From assembly GCF_001315105.1 (NCBI RefSeq), contig NZ_BAZR01000002.1, positions 310,001 to 374,000 of the forward strand: a stretch of DNA of 64,000 bases. The letters run 5' to 3'. Source of the stretch: Paenibacillus sp. JCM 10914. Lineage in GTDB: Bacteria > Bacillota > Bacilli > Paenibacillales > Paenibacillaceae. A program made the translations under genes and the position numbers. The notes under the pieces are model-generated. The model had not been told where the DNA came from and searched no databases. It saw nothing but the letters and a program-made list of their open reading frames with translations. Each line of letters begins with the position of its first letter. The first letter of the stretch is position 1. Positions 36,801 to 46,012 of the stretch are shown piece after piece.

Positions 36801-39800
36801 TTACCGGGCAAAAAGCGATGCAATTATATATACAGGAGCTTCTGACCAAGATCCGCACCCAGCATCATAATAAAAGCGCATTTCAAGAGACGTTATTTGC
36901 GCTGGCGGATTTTTATTGCCAAGGGTACGACATCGAGTGGAATCTGCTGTTTGGCGAAGATCAACCTTATAAGGTAAAACTTCCAACCTATCCTTTTGAA
37001 AAAGGGGAGTATTGGGTGGATTCTGCTGAGACAGCGGTAAACGAGGCGGCAGCTGCATGGGTGGAAAAAGAGACGGGCTTCGATTACGTGGTGGAAGCGG
37101 AAGAGCATCCAACTGCTAGTCACATAGAGGATTTGGAGCCGGAATTTAATGAAGAACAGGCTCCTCATCAGGGTAGCGTGGATGAGGAAGCGATGGTATT
37201 AGCAGCCTCAGCGCGATTAAGAATGCTCCTTGGAGAGGTTACCGGAATTTCCAATGATAAATTGGAGGATGAAGCTTCCTTTGAAGAATTAGGACTGGAT
37301 TCCTTGATGATTACTGCACTGAATCGAAAAATCGAGTTATGGGTCGGGAAATTGGATACCACCCTCTTTTATACGTACAACAGCATTAAGGCATTAGCCG
37401 CTTATATAGCCCAGGAGTACAAGGAAGTGGTATCCAAGCTCGTCGGTACGGCTGCGGCCGGGCAGGCCCTGAAGAACCTGAAGCAAGTTGAAACACCAAA
37501 AAAACAAGCTTCATCGGCCTCCAATCCAATAGCCAGATCGTCTAACCAACAGGTAGCTTTGACAGAACGCCAAGTAGACATGCCTACGGATATTGCCATT
37601 GTTGGAGTGGCTGGCCGCTATCCGAAAGCAGATACGCTTGCGCAGTTCTGGAATAACCTGTACGAAGGAAAGGACTGCATTGAAGAGATTCCGGCAAGCC
37701 GCTGGTCGCTGGAGGGCTTCTACGAGCCGGATCGGACGAAAGCCGTTGCGAAAGGATTGAGTTATAGCAAATGGGGGGGCTTCTTAGATCGCATCGATCA
37801 TTTCGATCCTTTGTTTTTTAATATTTCGCCAAGAGACGCGATGTATATGGATCCTCAGGAACGGCTGTTTCTGGAGGTTGCCTGGGGATGCATGGAGAAT
37901 GCGGGTTATACCCGGGAATCGTTGAAGCATGGCGGGTATGGCAATCAAATCGGAGTTTTTGTAGGTGCTACCTTTAACAATTATCAGCTGTTTATGGCCG
38001 ATGCGGCCAAGCAAGCCAATCAAGATATGTATCTGGCGACGAGTCAGATGTTCTCGATTGCGAACAGGGTGTCCTATATCATGAACTTCACGGGACCAAG
38101 TTTAACGGTGGACACAGCCTGCTCGTCATCTCTGTATGCTGTTCACTTGGCTTGTGAAAGCATCCGAAACGGGCAGTCCAAGATGGCTATCGCAGGCGGC
38201 GTTAATCTGTCCCTCCATCCAAGCAAATATATTACGTTATGCCAGGGGCAATTCAGCGCCTCGGACGGAAGATGCCGTGCTTTTGGTGAAGGCGGAACAG
38301 GCTATGTACCTTCTGAGGCGGTAGGCGCCGTCTTTTTGAAACCTTTGCAAGAAGCAATCAAGGATCACGACTACATTTACGGAGTCATAAAGGGCACCGC
38401 GGTCAGTCACGCGGGCAGGACGAACGGTTACACTGTGCCAAGCCCGGTGTCCCAATCACAGGCCATCGAGAACGCCCTTAGCCAAAGTGGAATCGACCCA
38501 AGAAGCATCAGCGCCATTGAGGCTCACGGTACGGGGACGGCGCTTGGTGATCCGATCGAGATTAAAGGTTTGACGGATGTTTTCGGTAAGCACACCAAAG
38601 CAACAGGATATTGCTCCATCTCCTCGGTCAAATCGAATATCGGACATGCAGAGGCAGCGGCTGGCATCGCACAGCTTACCAAAGTGCTGCTTCAATTAAA
38701 GCATCAAACGCTGGTGAAAAATGTCATGCATGGTCAAGGGCTAAATCCTAACATTGACTTCGATCTGACGCCTTTTGTCGTGCAGAGGGAAACGGCGTAT
38801 TGGGAACGGCCTACAATCAATGGACAGGAGGTTCCGCGCCGGTCCGGAATTTCGTCCTTCGGTGCAGGGGGAGCCAATGCTCATATCGTTGTTGAGGAGT
38901 ATATTCCTGAGAACAGCCCTAAGGCTCAGATTGCCGTCCATTCACAAAGCCCTGCATTGATACTCTTATCTGCCAAAAATGAAGACAGACTCCGGGAACA
39001 GGCCAGGCAGCTGTTGCACGCGATCAGCGAAGAACAGCTGACAGACGCAAGCTTGCCTGATATGGCGTACACGCTTCAAGTGGGACGCGAGACCATGGAA
39101 GAGCGCTTGGCCATGATCGTTGAATCCATGGACGATCTAAAGGCGAAATTGCACCAATTCATGGAGGGCCGAGATCATATCAAGGATATGTTTAGAGGGC
39201 AGGTCAAGCGCAATAAGGAGACGATGTCGCTCCTTGAGGCCGATGAAGAAATCCAGGATGCCATCGTTAGATGGATCCGGCGAGGAAAGTACGCCAAACT
39301 TCTCAATCTATGGGTGAGAGGGCTGAGTGTGGACTGGAGCCAGATTTATGGCGATGTTAAACCTAGCCGCATCGGCTTGCCAACCTATCCTTTTGCCGGA
39401 GAACCGTACTGGATACCTGAAACGGAGGCACAGGCCGGAACTAGCAAGCCTTCTGAAGCATTAGCGATGTCTGTTGTTCATCCCTTACTTCATCAGAATA
39501 CTTCTGATCTATCGGGGCTGCGGTTTACTTCGATTTATAACGGGAACGAGTTTTTCCTGAAGGATCATGTCGTGAAGGGATCGCCAGTCCTGCCTGGAGT
39601 GGCTTATCTCGAAATGGCGCGGGCGGCCGTCGAACAAACGGCTGGGGAGATGCTGAAGAAAGACCGCACGGGAATACGGCTTAAGAATGTGGTTTGGGCC
39701 CGGCCCATTGCGGTGAGGGATAAACCCGTTCAAGTCTATATTGATCTGTATCATGAAGACAACGGCGAAATTGCCTACGAAGTATACAGTAGTGAACAAG

Positions 39801-40936
39801 AAGCTGCCAGCGAAGCGTTCCTGCATAGTCAGGGAAGTGCGGTATTATTCAGCTTGGATGATCATGCAGCGCTGGATATCAAAGCACTTCAGGCTGAATG
39901 TAATCGAGATGTCATCTCTTCAAGGCCGATTTATGAAACATACAAAGCCATGGGCATTCATTACGGTCCGGCTCACCAAGGGATACAGGAAGTCTATTTA
40001 GGAAATGGTCAGGCGTTGGCTAAGCTGTCCCTTCCGGCTGTGGTTTCCGAAACAAGTCAATCGTTTACCCTGCATCCCAGCTTGATGGATTCGGCTCTGC
40101 AAGCAACGATTTCTATGATGATGAGCTCAGATCCTGCATCGTCCGCTGCGTTGAAAGCGGGACTTCCGTTCGCACTTCAGGAACTTGAAGTATTGGGCCG
40201 CTGCCCATCCGAAATGTGGGCTCTGATCCGGTACAGCGAGGGAAATAAAGCAGAGAGTAAAGTGCAGAAACTGGATATCGATTTATGTGATGCTCAAGGG
40301 AATGTGGTTGTAAAAATGAAGGGCTTTTCAACCAGGGTGCTTGACGGTGAAGTGAAGTCACAGGGCGTTTCAGAGACGCCTGGTACGCTTATGCTTGAGC
40401 CGATCTGGAGGGAGCAGCCTGTTCCTCGGATAGTAAGCGCTCAGGGTTATGCCAAACACCTGGTCTTCCTGTGTGAGCTCGGTCTGGACTTGCAGCAGAG
40501 TTTGAACCGACAGATGAGTCAGGCACGCAGTATAACGATGGAATCGTCTCAGGAACGAATGGAGGATCGGTTTACAAACTATGCCAGCCGGATATTTGAA
40601 GAAATCCAAGCTGTCCTGAAAGAGAAGCCGAAAGATAAAGTTCTGATTCAGGTTGCATCTCTATCACAGCATGATCGGCTGCTGTTCTCGGGTCTTTCGG
40701 GATTGATGAAGGCAGCACAGACGGAAAACTCCAAGCTGGTATGTCAATTTATCGAAATAGAATCAGGATCGATCGAAATGATGAAATGGGCTGATGTATT
40801 CATGGAAATAGCCACCATCCATTGGATCAACGCATCCGATATCGGGACGGTAAACGTTGGATTGCCGGATGGGGCGAGCTTCATGCCGACGGTCAGGAAG
40901 CGGTTGCTCCATGGAAAGACCGGGGCATCTACCTGA
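33896..40936 (+). CDS. Trans-AT PKS, segment 13: KR7, ACP7, KS8, ACP8, KS9, DH5, start of KR9
   Basis: KR7 has TYLITGGCGGLGLLF, HAAGISSNQ (no B-type Asp) and FSSTSAVLGDFGSCDY. ACP7 has EFGFDSINLAQF (about 34950). KS8 (35238-36510) has NTACSSGLVAAHQA, THGTGTKLGDPVE and TNFGHAFAASG, and is closely similar to KS7. ACP8 has ELGLDSLMITAL (about 37295); no reductive domain lies between KS8 and ACP8. KS9 (37585-38910) has DTACSSSLYAVH, EAHGTGT and SNIGHAEAAAG. DH5 (39475-40350) is complete: DHVVKGSPVLPG, YGPAHQG, HPSLMDSALQ. The structural part of the last KR follows. The frame is lost near 40830; one added base gives IRYRDGKRWIAGWGE. The long intact run of 7 kb shows that coding potential is not decayed between breaks. 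Confidence 0.9.
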   Translation: MKLWAELSSNQATSVLYQNGKRHVRRIRPTVMEHGANMLKKGGTYLITGGCGGLGLLFARHIADRYSANLILTGRTGMNDDKRSRLEELENRGSRVVYVQADICDIEGMREALAPATDRFGPIHGVIHAAGISSNQNILEKKMEDFHKILAPKVEGTLALDEILQEEQAMDFICYFSSTSAVLGDFGSCDYAVGNRFQMAYAQHRNELNRSGRSIVINWPLWKDGGMGFQDKANTELYLKSSGQRFLETEEGLHIFERLLSHDHPQHLVLVGQRSRVHRFLGLAARGAAIEANGQEPKTDQTISAPGKGWRSEMKGFSLEQCLEWDLKEIVSQLLKIPRDKLDLEENLAEFGFDSINLAQFANALTEHYGLDIAPSLFFGQSTLGKLIRYFLDEHKEMAAGFYRESQIADVESPHPADRSGSEQKAFKRARGSAGKVSPRKASPPAVHEPIAIIGMSGRFPEARNIDEMWTILAEGRSAVSEVPVERFDWRKYYGDDEQESGPIHCKWSGTIPGASEFDPMFFEISPNEAKTMDPRQRLLLQESWKALEDAGYGEDKLGAGKIGMFVGVEDGDYHLLVKDQGTITSNHNAILAARLSYFLNLSGPNMAINTACSSGLVAAHQACMSLRNGECDTAIVAGVNLLLTPHAYAGISRAGILSEDGKCYAFDNRANGTVPGEAVAALVFKRLSQAEADGDPIQAVIRGSGVNYDGKTNGITAPSGIAQSNLLQEIYAQYQINPEEIEYVVTHGTGTKLGDPVEINALNEAFKAHTGKQGYCALTSSKTNFGHAFAASGLVSLINLVLSMRHERIPPSLHFEQKNDYIHWDASPFYVNREARAWSSKDGAALTGAVSAFGMSGTNAHMVLESYTRDKGEVSKERPPYHLLALSAKTKEALDEKIRDMVQTLDHETWNEEDLQHISYTLLKGRRHFSHRCAVVIQDLGDAKYVLKLSAGSEKAPNLFKGRVSRDFTGQKAMQLYIQELLTKIRTQHHNKSAFQETLFALADFYCQGYDIEWNLLFGEDQPYKVKLPTYPFEKGEYWVDSAETAVNEAAAAWVEKETGFDYVVEAEEHPTASHIEDLEPEFNEEQAPHQGSVDEEAMVLAASARLRMLLGEVTGISNDKLEDEASFEELGLDSLMITALNRKIELWVGKLDTTLFYTYNSIKALAAYIAQEYKEVVSKLVGTAAAGQALKNLKQVETPKKQASSASNPIARSSNQQVALTERQVDMPTDIAIVGVAGRYPKADTLAQFWNNLYEGKDCIEEIPASRWSLEGFYEPDRTKAVAKGLSYSKWGGFLDRIDHFDPLFFNISPRDAMYMDPQERLFLEVAWGCMENAGYTRESLKHGGYGNQIGVFVGATFNNYQLFMADAAKQANQDMYLATSQMFSIANRVSYIMNFTGPSLTVDTACSSSLYAVHLACESIRNGQSKMAIAGGVNLSLHPSKYITLCQGQFSASDGRCRAFGEGGTGYVPSEAVGAVFLKPLQEAIKDHDYIYGVIKGTAVSHAGRTNGYTVPSPVSQSQAIENALSQSGIDPRSISAIEAHGTGTALGDPIEIKGLTDVFGKHTKATGYCSISSVKSNIGHAEAAAGIAQLTKVLLQLKHQTLVKNVMHGQGLNPNIDFDLTPFVVQRETAYWERPTINGQEVPRRSGISSFGAGGANAHIVVEEYIPENSPKAQIAVHSQSPALILLSAKNEDRLREQARQLLHAISEEQLTDASLPDMAYTLQVGRETMEERLAMIVESMDDLKAKLHQFMEGRDHIKDMFRGQVKRNKETMSLLEADEEIQDAIVRWIRRGKYAKLLNLWVRGLSVDWSQIYGDVKPSRIGLPTYPFAGEPYWIPETEAQAGTSKPSEALAMSVVHPLLHQNTSDLSGLRFTSIYNGNEFFLKDHVVKGSPVLPGVAYLEMARAAVEQTAGEMLKKDRTGIRLKNVVWARPIAVRDKPVQVYIDLYHEDNGEIAYEVYSSEQEAASEAFLHSQGSAVLFSLDDHAALDIKALQAECNRDVISSRPIYETYKAMGIHYGPAHQGIQEVYLGNGQALAKLSLPAVVSETSQSFTLHPSLMDSALQATISMMMSSDPASSAALKAGLPFALQELEVLGRCPSEMWALIRYSEGNKAESKVQKLDIDLCDAQGNVVVKMKGFSTRVLDGEVKSQGVSETPGTLMLEPIWREQPVPRIVSAQGYAKHLVFLCELGLDLQQSLNRQMSQARSITMESSQERMEDRFTNYASRIFEEIQAVLKEKPKDKVLIQVASLSQHDRLLFSGLSGLMKAAQTENSKLVCQFIEIESGSIEMMKWADVFMEIATIHWINASDIGTVNVGLPDGASFMPTVRKRLLHGKTGAST

Positions 40937-43900
40937 TCACGGGTGGTGCTGGGGGTCTGGGCATCATTTTTGCCAGAGAAATCATGAATAAAACCAGAGA
41001 AGCCGTGTTGATTCTTACCGGACGTTCGCCTCTGCACGCGGGGATGCTAACCGAACTGGAGGAACTGGGTAATCGGGGTGCAAAGGTGGACTATAGACAG
41101 GTGGACGTGACGGACAGGCAGCAGGTTTCCGCCTTGATTCAAAGCATCCATGATGAATATGGACATCTGAACGGCATCATTCATGGAGCGGGCATCATCC
41201 GGGACAATCTTATTCTTAGAAAAGACGTGGCAGAGCTGCAAGACGTGATGGCCCCAAAAGTAAAAGGTCTCTTAAATTTGGATGAAGCCAGTAAACATAT
41301 TCAACTGGATTTATTTATTGCCTTTTCTTCTGTGGCCGGGGCGACGGGAAATCCGGGCCAGGCTGATTATTCTGCCGCCAATGCGTTTATGGATGCCTTC
41401 TCGGAGTATAGAAACTCGCTCACCGCATCCAAGCAAAGGCATGGACGAATGTTATCCATCAATTGGCCGCTGTGGAAAGAAGGCGGCATGCGTGTCGGCG
41501 AGGATGTTGAGAAAATCATGATGAAGAGTTTGGGCACCGTCCCTATGCAGACCTCTGCAGGAATTCAAGCGTTGTATCAGGGACTGGCTTCGGGAAGAGA
41601 TCAGGTTCTGGTGATGACAGGCATGATGTCACGAATGAAACCTAGAATGCTGCCTCCAGCAACCGCGATCAGTCCAGCAACAGCCATCACTCCACAGCCG
41701 AACATGACGGCTTCCGTCAAACATGAAGACGGCACCCTGCGGGATAGCGTAGAGACGGCATTGATGCAGAACGTGTCCAAACTATTGAAGGTTAAGCTGG
41801 AAGATATCGATATTCAATCGGAACTCAGCGAGTATGGATTCGATTCGATCTCGCTTACGCAATTCGCCAATATGCTGAATGATGCCTACGGCCTTGAATT
41901 GACACCGACCGTGTTTTTTGAATATACGACGCTGGATAGTTTTGCCGAATACTTGATCGCGGAACATCCGGCTGCATTTGCCGCAGAGAATCCATCCGAC
42001 GTTCAGTCGGACGTTTCAGAGGTTCAGACAATAGAGGTCGAGAAGGAAGCTGTGACTTCCATCAGAAAATCGCGCTCCGGGTGGGCACCGAAAGTGGTCC
42101 ATCCTGTACTGCAAGCGCAGGTTTCTCAAGATTCTCAAGACACCCCTTCCGAATCTGAGCCGATTGCAATCGTGGGTATCAGCGGCCAGTTTCCGATGGC
42201 ACAGGATGTGAATGAATTCTGGAAGAACATCGTGGAGGGCAAGGATTGTATTACGGAAATACCAAAGGAACGATGGGACTGGAGGGAGTGCTTGGATGAT
42301 CCTTCGGAGGCTAACGGGCATACCAGTTTACAGTGGGGAGGCTTCATTAAAGGCGTGGAGGAATTTGATCCGTTATTCTTCGGCATTTCTCCGAGGGAAG
42401 CCGAAATTATGGATCCCCAGCAGCGTCTCCTGCTGACCCAGGTTTGGAAGGCGGTTGAAGATGCCGGTATAGCGCCGAGCAAGCTGTCGCAAGATCCTAC
42501 GGGCGTATTCGTAGCCGCAGGTCCCGGCGATTATATGAACATTACTTCGATTTCGCAAGGGAATCCTCAAGCGATGACAGGGGTAGTTCCATCCTTGATT
42601 CCGAACCGCATCTCCTATGCCTTAAATTTGCAAGGGCCGAGCGAATATTATGAAACCGCTTGTTCCTCAACGTTGGTAGCCTTGCATCGTGCAATTCGCT
42701 CGATTCGCAATCAAGAATGCGAACAAGCCATTGTCGGTGCCGTAAACTTGCTGATCTCTCCCATAGGCTTCATTGGTTTTGATGCCATGGGTTACCTTAG
42801 CCCAGATGGACGCGCTAAATCTTTTCAGTCCGACGCAGACGGGTTCGTGCGGAGCGAGGGGGTTGGTGCGATGATCATCAAGCCTTTGTCAAAAGCGATC
42901 AAGGACAATAACCTTATTTATGCGGTAATCAAAGGAACAGGCGTAGCCCATGGGGGCAAGGGGATGTCATTGACCTCTCCCAATGCTGCAGGCATGAAGG
43001 CAGCGATGTCCCAAGCCTTTAAAGGCTCGGGAGTCCATCCCCAGACGATATCTTATATCGAAGCGCATGGCATTGCATCCCCAATGGCGGACGGCATTGA
43101 AGTGAATGCTCTGAGATCGGGATATCAGGAGATCTCGTCATACGCCGCTCCGTCTTCAACCGAATCGCCTCGGGACAATGTTTGTTATATCAGTACCCTG
43201 AAGCCTGCATTGGGTCATGGGGAGGTGGCTTCCGGTATGGCTTCGTTGATCAAGGCCGTACAGGCGATAAGGCATAAACTTATCCCGGGGGTGGTCGGAT
43301 TTACAAGGCCGAGCGAACATATTTCGCTGGAGGGCAGCCCGCTGCGAATCTCTGCAGAGCATCAAGAATGGGAAGCCTTAACCGGTGTTTACGGGAAGAC
43401 GATTCCACGGCGTGCAGCGATAAATAGCTACGGGATCGGCGGCGTGAATGCGCATGTCATTCTGGAAGAGTATATTCCTGCAGATGAAGAGAGCCCTCGG
43501 GATGACCCTTCCGGTGAGCCTCAGATTATCGTGCTGTCGGCAAAAAAACCAGAGCGTCTAGAAGAATATGCTTCGCAGATGCTTGAATACGCAGAACGCC
43601 ATGCCGGATGCTCATTAAAAGATTTGGCATATACCTTACAGGTCGGAAGGGAGCAGATGGAGTTCCGTTTAGCCTTTGTAGCCAGCAGCAGGGAGGAGCT
43701 GATCCTCGGTTTGAAGTTATTCCTGAAAGCGTCACAGAATCATTCCGGGGAGCGTGCATCCAATCTCGTCATTTTCACGGGAGATGCCACCTTCTCAAGC
43801 TCCAAGACGGATGCAGATGCGGTTCAGGCGCTTTTTGCAGCCAACGACTTGGCCAATATCGCTTCGCAGTGGACAAAAGGCGGGAAATTCCCTTGGGAAG

Positions 43901-45255
43901 GGCTCCATGCAGGAGAACGAGTCCATCGATTGTCTCTTCCCGTTTATCCATTTGAGAAGAGAAGGTGCTGGCCCAACCTTGACGATGTGCGTGAAACGGA
44001 AACCGATCCTTATATAAGCGGCCGAGTGAGTGAGATCGTATCGAGGATACTGGGAATGGAACCGGCCGAGTTGAATCCGGGCCTGCCGTTGGATCAATAT
44101 GGACTTGACTCCATTCTACTGATGCAGTTGCTACAACAGCTCCAGAATCAGCTGGATCCCGGGGTTGACCTTGTCAAGCTGCAGGAGTGCAGGACGCTGC
44201 AGGATATTATCGGCATCATCGAATGGACGCCGGAGGAAGACAGACAGCACATACCCAAGCCGCATCATGAGTCTATTGCACCCGTCAATTGGCCGCAATT
44301 TCCCGAGCTCATCCTGCTTAACAAAGGAACGCAAGGTTTGCCCGTATTTTGGTTTCATGGAGGCTTGGGCGGCGTCGAAATGTACCAGAAGCTGGCGCTG
44401 CAGAGCGGGCGGCCATTTTACGGAATTCAGGCGAGGGGCTGGTTGACTGACCGTCCCCCATTAAAAGGGGTGGGAGCCATGGCCGCTTATTATGCCCATA
44501 TTATTCAATCGGTTCAGCCCGTCGGTCCTTATGATTTGGGAGGATACTCCTTAGGCGGGGTTCTGGCCTATGAGGTGACGCGTCAATTGCAGGAGCTGGG
44601 GCATTCAGTGAATTCGGTCGTGATGCTGGATTCACCATACGGCAAGGAGTTCCAGCAAGGAGCCGTCTCAAGAACGACGGCCGTGTTGCAGGCGGTTAAC
44701 CTGGCACTTGCTTCAAGGAATTTTGAGGAGCCGGATCAATTTATCCAGACGCTGATTCATAGGGATGAACTGGACTTTAATGTTGAAGAGTCGAAACTGC
44801 TCGAGCAGCTTATTAAGCTCGGCAATACACGCGGACTAACCAAGAGCGAGGATCAGATTATGTCCATGATCGAGGCGAATATCAAGATACAGCATGCTTA
44901 CCAATTCGATCAATTTGCGGTAATGCCGCTCGCTGACCCTAATGCCGTAACCTGCTACTATTTCCGCAATAAGGGCGGCCTGATCTTCGGGGAGCTGGAG
45001 CCGTACTTCTCGACAACCGAAGATTCATCGGCTCTTGACCAAGCAACCTATTGGGAAGAGTGGGAACGCCAGTTCCCGGATCTGCACGTCATGGACATTG
45101 ATCCTTCTAATCATATGGTGCTGTTGTCGGAAGCTAAATCGTATGAAACGATTTTTGCATTTTGTGAAGAGTTATATTCTGAGCATGGCATAACCCAGGA
45201 GTTTCTCCGCAAGTTTAAAGACCTAACGAAAGATTTACACGGAAGCAAGGTTTGA
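40822..45255 (+). CDS. Trans-AT PKS, segment 14: KR9, ACP9, KS10, ACP10, thioesterase
   Basis: KR9 has IYLITGGAGGLGIIF, HGAGIIRDN and FSSVAGATGNPGQADY. ACP9 has EYGFDSISLTQF (about 41840). KS10 (42155-43480) is divergent: ETACSSTLVALH keeps Cys, but the HGTGT block reads EAHGIASPMADGIE (about 43060) and the NIGH block reads ALGHGEVASG. Both His residues remain, yet the subtype is unusual. ACP10 has QYGLDSILLMQLL (about 44100). A type I thioesterase ends the protein (44310-45200), with GGYSLGGVLAYEV (nucleophile Ser), MLDSPYG (Asp) and SNHMVLL (His). It releases the chain by hydrolysis or ring closure. The stop at 45253 is the true end of the PKS, followed by a hairpin terminator. Confidence 0.92.
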   Translation: MDQRIRYRDGKRWIAGWGELHADGQEAVAPWKDRGIYLITGGAGGLGIIFAREIMNKTREAVLILTGRSPLHAGMLTELEELGNRGAKVDYRQVDVTDRQQVSALIQSIHDEYGHLNGIIHGAGIIRDNLILRKDVAELQDVMAPKVKGLLNLDEASKHIQLDLFIAFSSVAGATGNPGQADYSAANAFMDAFSEYRNSLTASKQRHGRMLSINWPLWKEGGMRVGEDVEKIMMKSLGTVPMQTSAGIQALYQGLASGRDQVLVMTGMMSRMKPRMLPPATAISPATAITPQPNMTASVKHEDGTLRDSVETALMQNVSKLLKVKLEDIDIQSELSEYGFDSISLTQFANMLNDAYGLELTPTVFFEYTTLDSFAEYLIAEHPAAFAAENPSDVQSDVSEVQTIEVEKEAVTSIRKSRSGWAPKVVHPVLQAQVSQDSQDTPSESEPIAIVGISGQFPMAQDVNEFWKNIVEGKDCITEIPKERWDWRECLDDPSEANGHTSLQWGGFIKGVEEFDPLFFGISPREAEIMDPQQRLLLTQVWKAVEDAGIAPSKLSQDPTGVFVAAGPGDYMNITSISQGNPQAMTGVVPSLIPNRISYALNLQGPSEYYETACSSTLVALHRAIRSIRNQECEQAIVGAVNLLISPIGFIGFDAMGYLSPDGRAKSFQSDADGFVRSEGVGAMIIKPLSKAIKDNNLIYAVIKGTGVAHGGKGMSLTSPNAAGMKAAMSQAFKGSGVHPQTISYIEAHGIASPMADGIEVNALRSGYQEISSYAAPSSTESPRDNVCYISTLKPALGHGEVASGMASLIKAVQAIRHKLIPGVVGFTRPSEHISLEGSPLRISAEHQEWEALTGVYGKTIPRRAAINSYGIGGVNAHVILEEYIPADEESPRDDPSGEPQIIVLSAKKPERLEEYASQMLEYAERHAGCSLKDLAYTLQVGREQMEFRLAFVASSREELILGLKLFLKASQNHSGERASNLVIFTGDATFSSSKTDADAVQALFAANDLANIASQWTKGGKFPWEGLHAGERVHRLSLPVYPFEKRRCWPNLDDVRETETDPYISGRVSEIVSRILGMEPAELNPGLPLDQYGLDSILLMQLLQQLQNQLDPGVDLVKLQECRTLQDIIGIIEWTPEEDRQHIPKPHHESIAPVNWPQFPELILLNKGTQGLPVFWFHGGLGGVEMYQKLALQSGRPFYGIQARGWLTDRPPLKGVGAMAAYYAHIIQSVQPVGPYDLGGYSLGGVLAYEVTRQLQELGHSVNSVVMLDSPYGKEFQQGAVSRTTAVLQAVNLALASRNFEEPDQFIQTLIHRDELDFNVEESKLLEQLIKLGNTRGLTKSEDQIMSMIEANIKIQHAYQFDQFAVMPLADPNAVTCYYFRNKGGLIFGELEPYFSTTEDSSALDQATYWEEWERQFPDLHVMDIDPSNHMVLLSEAKSYETIFAFCEELYSEHGITQEFLRKFKDLTKDLHGSKV

Positions 45256-45260
45256 ACAGA

Positions 45261-45303
45261 TCCCGGCTAAGCTGTGATACAAGGCGCTTAGTCGGGAATT
45301 TTC
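45261..45303 (+). terminator. Internal terminator between PKS and BaeB-like gene
   Basis: TCCCGGCTAAGC (45261-45272) pairs with GCGCTTAGTCGGGA (45284-45297), with one extra base, followed by ATTTTC. It starts 6 bases after the PKS stop and ends 25 bases before the next start, so it would cut off the last two cluster genes unless read through. Confidence 0.8.
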
Positions 45304-45327
45304 ATGCCCTATGCGAAAGGAAGGACA

Positions 45328-46001
45328 ATGGTTAATTACGAAGTGTTTGCACTACGAACGGTCTCGCTCCCCTATATTAATTATTGTTACATCGTTTTGG
45401 ACAAAAGCAGTCGTTCTGCCTTGTTAATCGATCCTTCGTGGGAACTCGATGCCATTCTGGGCAAGCTGAACGATATAGATGCAGACGTGAAGGGAATTAT
45501 GTTGACGCACTCCCATTATGATCACGTGAATTTAGCACTGGTGCTGACGGAGATCTTTGAATGTGATGTCTTCATGTCGAAGGCGGAAATCGAAGACTAC
45601 GGATTCCATTGCACAAACCTGGTAAGCGTATCGGATCAAGAAGTCATCTTCATCGGGGAAACAAGAGTCACTTGCCTGTGGACTCCCGGGCACACCTCGG
45701 GCAGCATGTGTTTTTTGCTTGAGGACTGTATTTTTACAGGGGATACTTTATTTATAGAAGGCTGCGGAGCATGTAATTTTAGAGGCGGTTCAGCGAGGCG
45801 ATGTTTGAGAGCGTTCAAAAGATTAAATCGTTGGCAGCTCTGGACTTGCGCGTGTATCCCGGACATTCCTACGGGGCCGAGCCTGGGCAGGCCATAAGCA
45901 AGCTGCACGATCTGAACATCTACTTTCAATTGAATTCGCGTAAGCATTTTGTGGATTTCCGAATGAGGCCGAATCAGAAAAGCGTCTTTAATTTTCAATG
46001 A
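45328..46001 (+). CDS. BaeB/PksB-like metallo-beta-lactamase-fold hydrolase; frameshifted
   Basis: A protein of about 224 residues of the glyoxalase II/metallo-beta-lactamase superfamily. The metal motif THSHYDHVN, the second-site HTSGS and FTGDTLF, and the late histidine in YPGHSYG are all present. Homologues next to trans-AT PKS genes (PksB, BaeB, DfnB) are thought to free stalled ACPs by thioester hydrolysis. The first part is read at 45328-45897 and the end at 45801-46001; a G lost at 45794 (GCGGAG to GCGAG) explains the break and restores GGSAEAMFESVQKIKSL. The ATG at 45328 is preceded by GAAAGGAAGG. It lies 12 bases before the second AT-like gene, so the two are co-transcribed. Confidence 0.85.
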
Positions 46002-46012
46002 CATGGGAGTGA

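Noticed and set aside
7173..45255. PKS as a decayed pseudogene
   Set aside because: All breaks are single-base losses with intact motifs on both sides and long clean stretches (17413-24327 and 33896-40936); the same errors hit housekeeping genes.
7173..45255. Repeated KS, DH and KR blocks as mobile or tandem repeats
   Set aside because: They are homologous catalytic domains of successive modules, not repeats of an element; only the KS7/KS8 pair suggests a recent duplication.
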